From Diphasiastrum complanatum (lineage: Eukaryota; Streptophyta; Lycopodiopsida; Lycopodiales; Lycopodiaceae), in assembly GCA_029204225.1 (NCBI GenBank), contig CM055095.1, positions 26,333,312 through 26,397,311 on the forward strand: 64,000 nt of DNA, in the 5' to 3' direction. The position numbers and the translations under genes are program-made. The stretch's first letter is position 1. Every line of letters begins with the position of its first letter. Below are positions 9,910 to 21,552 of this stretch, piece by piece. The notes beneath the pieces were generated by a model that was given only the letters and a program-made list of their open reading frames with translations, was not told the origin of the DNA and did no database searches.

Positions 9910-12693
9910 TTGAAACGATAGAACGGTAACATATTATACCAAATTAGAGCAATTACATACATCAAAACAAATTTCTATTTATAACAAGTGAAGGACTCTA
10001 GTATTTAAATCATGCAAAGAAATATAATTGTGAATGACTTCAAAGTAATGTTTCGATTGGGCTTTATCTTTTATGGAGTTCAAATGTCAAATACAAGTTG
10101 GTAACTACAAGGTAAAATGTGAGGGGCAAACCGTAAATTTCATATTGTCTCGCTTAGCACTATGGTTGTTTGTAGAAGGGATACTTTTCCATTTAAGAAG
10201 AAGGGGGAGCGACAAGACATATGATGACAAGCAACAAGTCCTGGTTTAAAGGCTGAAGTTGATGGATGGCAGGAACAAGGTTGCAGAAGTCATAGAAATT
10301 CAGTACATTGGTCATTGTACACTACTGTACAATCATATGAAAGCTAATGTGGACATATGTTTGCGCATCTTACAAGCACCTCCTCTAGGGCACTGATGAC
10401 ATTAATAGAAATGTATGCATGATGAAGTTGATGGTCTAAGACAAGCAAATGGAGATGCCAAATTCAAGGCATTGGCATCGTACCCATACAATTTTCTGAT
10501 GGTCCCAGATCAAGGTAATGAAAACTGTCTTGTATGTTCATGGCTTGCAAAAAAGTTTACTTTCTGTGGTACTATGACTGCTTACATGCTAAAGGTTGAA
10601 TTTAGCAACAAGAAGTGTCAGATCAAGGACGTTACATAGGGCATCAAAGCGATTGTTGATGGAGTAGCCTATTCTTGTAACGTGGGAGCGTGAAACTTGC
10701 AAATTACCAAGTTTCAATGGTTATCATTTTGAATCTATATAAAGTGAAAAGGGATTGGCACATGGGCTTTGGAGGGATGGCTTAATTCATTCAAAACTTT
10801 TTTGAAAGAGCCACAATTACCAAAAAAATTAGTTCTTAAACAAGTGGATCTAATCTTTTGCCTTTGGCTTTTGTAGCAAAGATTCCTAGCACACATGATT
10901 CACTCAAGCCCATAACTTCCAATTTTGATTTGTAATGAATAATTTAATTATCAAACTACTTAGTGATGTTTGTATGTATATTGGCAATTCAAACTGATAT
11001 ATATGTATAAAAAAATCAGCCTCAAAAAGAAGCTACCAAGTGAAAGGTCAAATTTCAAAATAAAACAAGAACATTGTGATATACCACAACGACATTGCCA
11101 AAAAATCCTGAATTTTAAAAATTGGAAGCAAGGTAATTAGCTACTTTCAAATCCTAGTTATCATGGAATTGTGACATAATGTTTAAATTAAGCATTGAAC
11201 TTTCATTCAAAGACTATGCATGAATAGAGATATGACGACAATAATCAAGGTACACAACACATTCAAATTGTGGGAAAAAAAAATCTGCATTCAAGGAAAT
11301 TAAAAAAAACAAGTAAAACTAATTTTAATGTTTAAACTCACTAAGGATTGACTTAGCTTTTAGCAAATTGTCAAAGCTAAAAGCATGTGTAAAATAATTA
11401 TGTGAATACAAATAAATAATCTTGATTTTATTATTGTTGTTTGTGATGATGTTGGTGCCTCGTGCAAGTTAAGAGCCTAGGAATACACATAAGAAAAATA
11501 GAAGGAACACAACCTTTTGCTATTTATGAGTTGCACATGGAAGTTTATCTAAAATGCAGGCATGATGCAAGAAAAAGAAAGGGACATGAAAATTTTGCTA
11601 TTCACTACTTGCACATAAAGGTGCATCTAAAGGACCAAGTTCTTGTAATAAACTCCTAAGCAGTGTGGCAAAGTTTTTTGTGCACACATACCCTTATAAT
11701 TTAAAACATTGACTTTAATGTTGACTTTTGCATAAACTCCATTGACCAACTTGAACACAATATTGCAAGGCAATGCCAACAGATTGGATATCAAACTAAG
11801 CAAACTAGAATGCCAAAATAGAAAAAAAAATACTCCCAGATTTCATCCGCACCAACAAAACCTGTCAGTTATGCAGTTCCAAGGACTACTCTATAACCCT
11901 TCTCTAGCCCAGTTTGAATGGAAGCTAGAAAGCTTTTAAATGGCAAAACTATACACCTCCTGATTGACATAAGGCAATTGGTCAATGACATGAATGATGA
12001 TCATAAGTTGTGGCAATAAACAATGCAATGTACATACATGATTTATTATATGCTTTGTAAGCACTGTAATTATATTATTTGCACATGCTACGTAACCTAT
12101 ATCCAAATCTCAAATACACTACATATACATACTAACATAGTAAGGAAGAGAAAATAAAAATCTGACGACTCAAATACTCAACAAAGAATTGAGAGGGCAT
12201 ACATTGCTCAGAATGCAGAATGCCCTTTTTTTTCCGTGTCAAGTTTTCTCACAAAATCGCAGCCTGCTGGGAGGAGCATCCACTACAGATCTTCATCAAC
12301 CAACTCAAGAGCACGTTGAACCCACGCAGTTTTGCCAACAAGTGTCCGGCAGAAACTTATTGAAAAGGGCCAAAAGATGTAAACCTAGTTACAAAGCACA
12401 TCGATCAGTTGCTCTACTGCATATCCAGTCTCGGCACGCAAGTCATCAACATTGCAAAAGATGATGCAATCCTCAAACTACATTGAAATCCTTTAATTAG
12501 GCACAGCCGCTTCTTCTTTGGAAGCACCTGACTAGTAACTAACATGACCAAAAATTAGTAAGAGAGTTCCTTCACTTGTCATTGAATTGAAGGTTTCTGA
12601 TTGTTGCAAGATGAATTCTCAAAGAATACAATGTAAGTGTGTTGTAAGTCCACCTCGCAGGTTTATATCCAACCATGAAGATCAGGATAAATA
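9910..12693. other. Gene-free stretch between copia-1 and the RRF stop codon
   Basis: No family is recognisable. The longest open frame that might be an exon relic is 10415-10639 (+, 74 codons, containing LVCSWLAKKFTFCGT). I cannot place it. The last few hundred bases (about 12480-12693) should hold the RRF 3' UTR on the minus strand, but I see no decisive polyadenylation signal. Confidence 0.4.
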
Positions 12694-13768
12694 TCAGCCA
12701 GCCAGAATCTCTTGCTCTTTCTTCTTGCAGATGTCCTCAACAGACTTCACATGCTTCTTTGTTAGCTCTTCAATCTGATCAATAAAATTGAACAATAATG
12801 AAACAGCCAATGTGTAAAATGACGCAGTAGCAGTATAATAAAATCTAAAAAAAATCTCAAAACATAAAAAGTCAAACTTTACTTCTTTCTCATAGCGCTT
12901 GAGTTCGTCCTTGGAAATAATTTTTGAGAGCTTCTTTAGATGGTCCATAGCCTGGAAAAATTAACCACAAACCTTCGTCTAAATAGTGTTACTAAGCCCA
13001 AAACACAAGGGGAAAAGCTGCACATTTACACATGGCCCAAAGCTGAACTGCAGGAAAAGCCAGTTATCATTCAGAATACACAAACAAAAAAACCATTGGA
13101 ACAAGAGTAGAAAACTCTCATACATACATTTTGCCTTCCACGCCGTAAACTCAATTTTGCCGCTTCTCCTGCCTTGCTAACAAGTTTGCACATAGTCTGT
13201 TGGTGGAATGAATGAAATCAGAGCTTTAGGCAGTTATGACAAGGTATGCTTCTATGGATAAAGAGAAACTTATAGAAGCTGGCAAATAAAACTAAATAAG
13301 AACAAGAAACAAAACAAATAGCAACAAAACACCACAAGTTTCGAGAAATATAGAGTAAGACACCCTACACCCTAAACCCTAATAACCAACGCAATATAAA
13401 ACATCCACGCAAGAGAATTTCAGAACATATGAAGAGAGAAGTTAGTCGTACTTCGCAATGCTCCTTGGTAAGCCTGTAACAAAGCAGCAGAAAATGTTCA
13501 CAACGAGCAGCATCCACCCAATCACAAGTATGTCAGCTGCAAACTATACAATTGCAAACAGGAGGTATATTTCAGGACCAAACTTCAAAAGTCTTGTCTA
13601 GCATCAACCTCTTCCCAAGGACAACTTCAAAAATCCTATCCTATTTTCAAAAAAGTAGAAAGATTTAACAAACTACCTGGGTATGGGAACTTTAAGTGTT
13701 TGTCCTTCAGATATCGGAGTAAGACGCAAGGGAGATGAACAAATTGCACGTTCAACCTCCTTCATCAT
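12694..13768 (-). CDS. RRF: RRF exons 4-8
   Basis: Exon 4 (13768-13677, MMKEVERAICSSPLRL to VPIPR), a 22-nt microexon 5 (13473-13452, LTKEHCE), exon 6 (13196-13128, TMCKLVSK to RRGRQN), exon 7 (12951-12883, AMDHLKKL to YEKE) and exon 8 (12774-12694, IEELTKKH to EILAG and stop). Introns are 203, 255, 176 and 108 bp, all GT-AG. Exon lengths 92, 22, 69, 69 and 81 keep the frame. Confidence 0.9.
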
Positions 13769-16700
13769 CTGCAACCACCGAAATTACGGGCAATGCGATG
13801 CACAAATCATAAATATACAAAATTGATATATTAATACCTATACATACGATGAACATGGTTAGATACTTCTTAAGTTCAGAAAGAAAATTCAAACACCAAA
13901 CGAACAGCCTTAGAGAATGGCTTGCAAAAAGTTCAACTTTTTTCATCAAGAATTGAGCCGTGCCAGAGTTCCATAAGACCTCACTACTTGTTTGAGCACT
14001 GATCTGGTGATGAAAAACTCAAATGTCACCCATATATTAGATTCATATGAACTGAACACAATTTTTTCGTGTGAGAGCAGAAATTCAAACTGCCAAATTG
14101 CAGCTGCTATAAACCATAGGCTTAAAGAAGGCTTCAAGATACTAGAGCAGAAAGAAAAAAATCATGACATCTAGCGAACAGAGAAGAATAGAACAATTGT
14201 CGAATCTGCTCATGGCATGTTAAAAGCTGCTGATCTATCTCATTCTTTTTGGGTTGAGGATGTTCACAACAGGTCACCCACAGAGGCATTGGAGGGCAAA
14301 ACACCCAAGGAGATGTTTTTTGGTAGCAAGACCAAGCGTTGCTCACGCTAATCGGAAAATGCTTACTGATTGTATGATTGTACTGTTAAAATAGTCATCG
14401 TTTAGAGACATCAGTTTCTATGAGACTATGCTTGCAAATTTTCTGCAAATCCAGTAGACAACATGAATGTTTCTAATGACATTGATGATCCTTCAATAAA
14501 GGGATGACAACATTGATCATGGAGATGGTGGCAGCAACAAATACGTGAAGAAGAACATGCTGCATCGTCATCAAAGGCAGCCAAGAAATTTCCCAAATGG
14601 TTTGTCAAGACCATTCAAGATGGCCACATTTTGGAACATGACAAGGCAAGCTATCGAAGAGTATTGAGAGAAAGAAAAAACCATTGCAAGTTTTCTTTGA
14701 TGGCTAGAGTTTTGGATGATGTTGAACCTGACTCACATGCTGAAACATCTCAATCTAAGTAATGGATGGGATGCAATGAAGGATGTATATTCTTCTATCT
14801 TGAAGAATGACACTTGGGAGCTCGTAAAGAGGAGTAATGTCAAGAAGCGGATTGACACCAAGTGGGTGTACCGAATCAAGTACAATGCTAATGGTGAAGT
14901 GGACACATGCAAAGCAAGATGGTGGATCTCATCTTATCAATCTACTTGCTTGGAAGTGTTCAACCTACATGATGTAGCTTGAGGGTGATGCATGCAACCA
15001 TACGTGTGCGCATGGTATTGTATGTGCCATTATTAGTCATGCGTGTGATATTTATAACCGGTTATAGATTGTGTGCATCCATGGTCGGGTAGATCTAGCA
15101 CCTTAGCTTTGACTTAATTTACTTTAACTAGCATTGTTGGGGCTCTGCGGGACATCATCTCACCATGTATATAGATCAAATTGATCTAGAGTAGGAAATA
15201 AGTGTGAGGGATTTGGCACCCTGAGTGTGTAAGTCCAACCTTAGCTGCCCGTTCCGGAACGGAACACGTACTGGAACGCGTTCCAAAACGTGTTCCATTC
15301 CGGAACGGGCCCTTGAAAAAAAAAATGTATTTTTTTACAAAGGGTTAATTATCACTTCCGTAAAATAGAGGAACTGCTACGCAGTGCTCATTTCCACAAC
15401 ACGATTAGTTCTTTGCAATTGCACTACAACGAAAAAAGAAAATGTTGTTTTGTTTTGAAAAGGTATTCTCCCTAATAGTTTGATCAAACAAAATTGTTAC
15501 AATTGCCAAGGAAAGTTTTCTTCCTCATTCCCCCTAATACAGAGAGGCACCGTTATTTTCTCATCGTCGTATATCATTTTTTCTTTCTCATTCTCCAACA
15601 CACAAACTGTAGACGCCCCAGGGTTGAAAAATCCAAAGGTAACAACCTAAGAGCAAGGGGGGCTCCACTCTAAGTCAATCAAGATCAAGGGCACTTGGAT
15701 TTCTCAAGGATGATAGTTCCCAATACTCAGTGACTGATATGCACTATTTGAAAGTTATATCCTCAGCAGCATACTCTAGGTAACAAAGCAATAAATTGTC
15801 AGTTGAGTTAGGATCTCATGCTCATCTTTTGTCCGTGGGTAAGATGAAAAAACTTCCACTCTTCTTATTCGCACCATAAATTTTTATGTTATGAGCCATC
15901 TGTTGGAATATCAATCCACACTCTAGAGAGAACTATCAAACAGGGCGGATAGCTCAGTGGTAGAGCATCCCATCCGGTATGAGGGAGATCCTGGGTTCGA
16001 ATCCTAGTCTGTCCATCCATATTATGATTTATGGATTTCTAACATGGTATCAGAGCCAAGTTAGACCTAACAGTTCATGGTGTCAAAGCCATGGTTAGGT
16101 GGCCCAAGTTGTGGGGCAGGTGACAGCTAGAACCCCAACCAAGTGTGGCTTGAGGGGAGGTGTTGGAATATCAATCCACACTCTAGAGAGAACTATCAAA
16201 CAGGGCGGATAGCTCAATGGTAGAGCATCCCATCCGGTATGAGGGAGGTCCTGGGTTCGAATCCTAGTCTGTCCATCCATATTATGATTTATGGATTTCT
16301 AACACCATCCAGGATGCGCAATGTTCATTGTTCAGTTAAGTTTCGTATCAAGACTCCTAATTTGGGGTTTCTCCAACACACAAACTGTAGACGCCCCAGG
16401 ATTTCAACCGCTATTCTCATCGTCGTATATCATTTTTTAAAAATTTACCATGAAGATTAGGATTCATGGATGTTAGGGTTAATTGTGAAATCATAGCATG
16501 TTTGTGAAAATGACATGTTAGAATCCGCTTCATATCTTGATTGCTTCGCATGTGCCTGGAATTAGAGTTGAAGCTGGACAAGAAAGTCCCTACAATTTTG
16601 GTGACGTTGTCGGGGAATAACGCCAATATTTTCATTTTCAGCATGTTTATGATGATTGGATGGATGTTAGCTTGCATTTAGGCATCTTGGTTTTTGCATA

Positions 16701-19700
16701 ATAGGGTTAGATTTTGGTGAATTTTATGATTTTGAGTGGTTTTCTTGCTTGTAATCACTTGAGATTGATGGGCAAGAAAGGAGAGACAGTACACATTGCT
16801 AAGAGCCAGTTAATCAGAGAACAACCAAAAATCGCTCAGTTTTTGCATTTTGGAGACAGAAAGGGGCAAAATTGTCATCGGACGCTGATAACTTTCTGTT
16901 CCCTAGCAACCAATTTTCGCTTGCAAACAGGACCACCTTAATGCAATAAACCTACAGGTTGAAGCGCGCAGGTGACTTGCCAGCCATTTTCCAAAAAATT
17001 GAGAAAAGCCGCCAAAAACATCAAAAGAAACCCCTAAAAACTAAAAAATTATTTCAAACCAACCCTTGCCCGGCCTATTGGAGTTGAAATTGACATAGAT
17101 CTACTTATAGAAAGCTCGATGAAGGTTAATTCCAAAAATAGAAGTGAAAGTGAAAATTCTTTGAGATTCTGAACAAAGGAAGGACATTTCTTTTACTAAA
17201 AATTGCATTATCTCTCTGTTAACCTTCGCCCACACACTCTCCTAAATTCCTCATACCATATCTGATCATCAGTGAATCAGGCGAAGAATAGTTCTCAAAA
17301 TAGAAGTCAAGTTAAGGTTCTTTGAGATTTTGAACATTTTTTGTGAAGGAAGGCCATATCTTTCACTAAAAATCTCAGTATCTCTCGGTCAACCTTCACT
17401 CAACCTTTGTCGGGCCTCCCGAACCTTCCAAATATAGTAATTTACTACCAGTGAGTCAGGCAAAGGCTAGTTCCATCAGAATTTTTCAAGTGAAGGTTAT
17501 TTTTGAGAAAATACCAATCTGAACCCTCGTCGAGTTGAAAAATCCTCTATCGTTCCATAAGAACTTTCGCCAAGCCTACTAGACATTTATTACAGTAGGA
17601 TCTACCTCCAGTCAAGTGGGTGAAGGATAGTTTTTCCAAAATTTCCAGATATAGACATTTCAGTGAGCTTTTATTCAAAAAATATCAAAAAGAATCCTCG
17701 CTGAGTTAACATTCGCCAATGCCATTATTGACTTCATATCAACCTAATTCATCTACTTTCAAGTCAATGAAGGTTTCGAAGTTTTTGCCATTTTTAGAGA
17801 TAATTTAATTGTTCCAAGACTGATGTCAGAAATCATCCCTTAATATCATTATCAATTTGACTCTCATTCACTCCCTGAACAGTCCAGATCTGTATCCATT
17901 GAACAGCTAGAAGTCACAAGTCTATCAATTATAAAGAATTTTCATCATCTGAAGATTTTTTAGAAAATGGCCCAAGGCGAAGAAGATGTCCATTATAATT
18001 TTCCACGTCCTATCATCAGACGAACACCTTGTTTAACAATACTAAAATATAATGGAGTCACAGATCGACTCAGATTTCTCAAAATCTATACACAAGCTTG
18101 TGAAATCTATGGTGAAGTTAATCCAAAGGATAAGCTCAAATTATTTTCAGTGGCACTTACGGGAGCTGCACAAGATTGGTATTTCAATCAAACTCCATAA
18201 GAACGTACTGATTGGGAATTCATCAAAGCGACCTTGATCATGCGCTTCAAGCTAAGAAAGTTTCTTGAAGATTTTTCCTGTTACTGAGTAAGATCAAAAT
18301 GGGGAAGAAGATGGTTCAAGATTATATGGAACGTATCAAACATCTCAGATCAGAATGTGATCCAGATCTAATTACTGATGAGGCCATGATCATGTGCTTT
18401 TTAGCAGGACTGCCAAAAAGTATCAGGCGTGTGAGGTCAAACAAAGGGAACAGTACATGACATTGCAGTACAATGGATGATCAGTACGAAAAGACGATGA
18501 GTAGTCGGATGATGAACCGCATATCGGAATGTTGCCTTTTACAGCAAAGCAGACTACCCCAGCTTCTACAACTGTTGCTTTTACCGATATCAATGCAACT
18601 GTGGAAATGATTATGGATGTTTTCGAGAAGCTTGGCCAAAAACGACAGACGCAGATGGAGAAAATGCAAGCTCAATTTGAAGAGAAGCTGAAAGCATTAG
18701 AAGATCAACGTACCCAAGGTAGTGAAACTAGTGAGAAAGCGTTGCGTCACATATATCCTAATAGGGAAAATGTTTGGTGCGCCATCTATGTTGGGAACCA
18801 TACAATCAATGAGTGTCCAACAATGAAACGACGCATGACTAAAACATATCCTCATTTGTGCAATTCTACTGGTCATGAAATAACATTTTGCTCATTTCAT
18901 TCAAGGATTATTCAACAACGCTATCACAAGTATGGATATCATGAGGGACCAAAATGGAATGGACGAGATTTGTTGTGAATGTGGATATGGACATTGTTAT
19001 AAAGATTGTCCAATCAGACCAAAAAGTATCACCTACAACTGCTCCAGTCAATATGATATCCATCAAACCAAGGCAAGCTGCTACCAACTCTAAGGAGCAA
19101 ATGAACCAGCTACATCGGTTATGGTTGTCACGCACGCTCAAAAACAAAAGGAAGTTGCTCTTCACCCACCGCCTGCGGAATCTATACCAGTAAATGATCA
19201 GCCTTCCGCATCTGGAGTCTATTGAAATCTACAATCAGAAAAGAAGAAATATCATAATATCTTCGAGTGGAATAAGCATTGGAGACTGCTCGTGCTACTG
19301 CTATGAATCCACTTGTACCAGTTATTCCAACGAATCTACCTGATCCGTTGCAGAAATCGCATCAAAGAACTGATGTAAATACACAATTACATCAACGAGA
19401 AGAACCTTTCAAGATGACTAAACTAGAGATCCCACGAACAGAAGTCATAGTAAATATCCTTTCAAACAAGATGGATATCACTCTGGGGGAGTTTTTCCGG
19501 TTGATGCCTCATGCGAAGGAAGTATTATCAAATCACTTGTCCAGAACCAGACTGTGTTTTTTTTGAAGAGTCAAACGAGATTTTGAATATAGGGGCAACA
19601 TGGGAAAGTGAACAACACAATATCACTTTGCCAATTCAACATAAACATTTTGATCAAGAGGCAGCCATGATAGATGGCGGATCTGGAGTCAATCTGATTT

Positions 19701-21494
19701 CTTCCAAGATGTGTGCAAAATGGGGACTTACAAAGTTGATACCTGCAAACTTTGCAATCAAGCTAGCAAATCAGTCAAGTGTCAGGCCAAAAGGTAGAGT
19801 GGAAGACATACCAATAGAAATTGCTGGTATCCAATTTGTCATTACTTTTGTGGTAATTGACCTACTTGAAGCACCATCGCTTATCGAATTTTATTGGGAC
19901 GTCCTTGGTTACCGGTTTCTCAAGTAATTCATAATTGGGGAACGGGCAAAATCACTTTTGAGAATCGGGAACAAGCTGTCAAAGTTTTATCCACTAACTT
20001 GGACAATTAAACCAACTCTGTAGAAAGGTGATGAAGACTCCTCAATCACAGATCACACCATAGATCGAGCAGATAAAGCGTTGGGAATTCATTACGATTC
20101 TCAAATTGACAACATCAATTGGAATCAAGCTTTGGCAACAATAGATTGTACACATAATGACATATCAAAAGTATCACACCTGCGAATGATCGAACCCTTG
20201 ATACGGCAATTCCAGATCCAATCGAAGATGATCTTATAGCAGTTAGCCATGCCTTATCTTACAATGAGGCGGCAAAGCTAACAGATGAGCAGATCTTAAG
20301 GCATATGGAACCAACCAGATTTGGGATCCGACACATTCCAGATCAACCACCACTTGAAAGCAATCATTCTGAAAGATGGCAAGCCTTCTGGGCCGATGAC
20401 AAAGAAGCAAGCTAAGCAGCATTACAATAAAGTTCTCCATGGGACAAACCCTCCAAATGAGGCCGTTACGTCAGTTGATCCAAAAATCAATGAGCATGAT
20501 GTTGTGCCACCTTTGTTGGACAAAGAGGTAAAGGAAAGATGGATCTAGATCTTGATGCCTCCAGTCAAATCTCTTTCAAGTCACAATCACGAATGGCAAA
20601 GAAATCCAAAAGTAAAATTAAGATCGATCCTTTGGAAGCAGATGAAGTTCAACATGATATGCCAGAACATTTCAAAAGCTCATCGTGGATGATGTAGTCA
20701 TTATGTTGCCAAAGGCTCATCGTGCGCTCAAAGCTATGCCAACGAATATCTATCGTCACCAAATACGAAGGTGAGACAATCTGCAATGTATGCGCAGGAC
20801 CTAACATATCTGACAGCGATCAAAACACGATGGGATGATTGTTTGCTGACCTGGCATTCGATCCAGATCTGTCGTTAGTGTCCTAGCAAGTCAAAGATCA
20901 ATTACCTTGGCGAGACTTTATTACAGAGCGTCAATGATCAGCGGATCGTGGGAGAGCAAGTTCGTGACATGGACAACGTCAGATTGGACAGCATGGGCAC
21001 ACAATTGGTTTTTGCCACACTCGCGAGATCAGAACCTGTGAAGGTTGGATTTCATGGACAAAGTCACTTCCTACCTCATCAAGATCCGTCGTGAAACAAA
21101 TAAAAGCCCACAATAAAGAGATGTCTGCAGGTGTCGTGGGATCGTCACCAATTTTGGTGGGGGATATTGTTGGGCTTTGCGTGCGGGACATCATCTCACC
21201 ATGTATATAGATCAGATTGATCTAGAGTAGGAAATAAGTGTCAGGGATTTGGCAGCCTGCGTGTGTAAGTCCAACCCAATGATCACGTGATTATTTGATT
21301 AAAAATTCACTATAAATAATGGTACTTTGTAATTCATTTTTCATGCTCAATCAAAGAAGGTGGAACCTCTACCATTTAGCAATTGGATGTCCTTACTCTT
21401 CCTCTTTCTCCATCTCTCATATTTTTATGCTATCTTGATATTATTTGGATTTGCTAATCGTTGGATTTGAATCTTCTTTCTATTTTTAGAAGAG

Positions 21495-21552
<58 letters not shown>

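Larger units (their letters stand above)
15901..16304 (+). mobile_element. TRIM (miniature LTR retrotransposon) with a tRNA-like sequence in each LTR
   Basis: 404 bp in total. Two 144-bp LTRs (15901-16044 and 16161-16304) start TGTTGGAATATC and end TTTCTAACA. They differ at two positions. The internal part is only 116 bp. TGGTATCAGAGCC (initiator tRNA-Met PBS) directly follows LTR 1, and the purine tract TTGAGGGGAGG directly precedes LTR 2. A perfect 5-bp target duplication CCATC lies at 15896-15900 and 16305-16309. It has no coding capacity, so it must be mobilised in trans. Each LTR holds a 73-nt cloverleaf-like sequence with Pol III A and B boxes. Confidence 0.93.

Noticed and set aside
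13369-13383. Telomere-like CCCTAAACCCTAA in RRF intron 5
   Set aside because: Fewer than three units inside an intron. Too short to call an interstitial telomere.
15943-16015. A genuine, free-standing tRNA gene
   Set aside because: The sequence lies at the same LTR position in both copies of a TRIM bounded by a target duplication. The anticodon arm is mismatched and position 33 is not T. It is better read as part of the element.
16239-16460. Short frames across the TRIM 3' LTR
   Set aside because: They translate the tRNA-like sequence and flanks. The element is non-coding.
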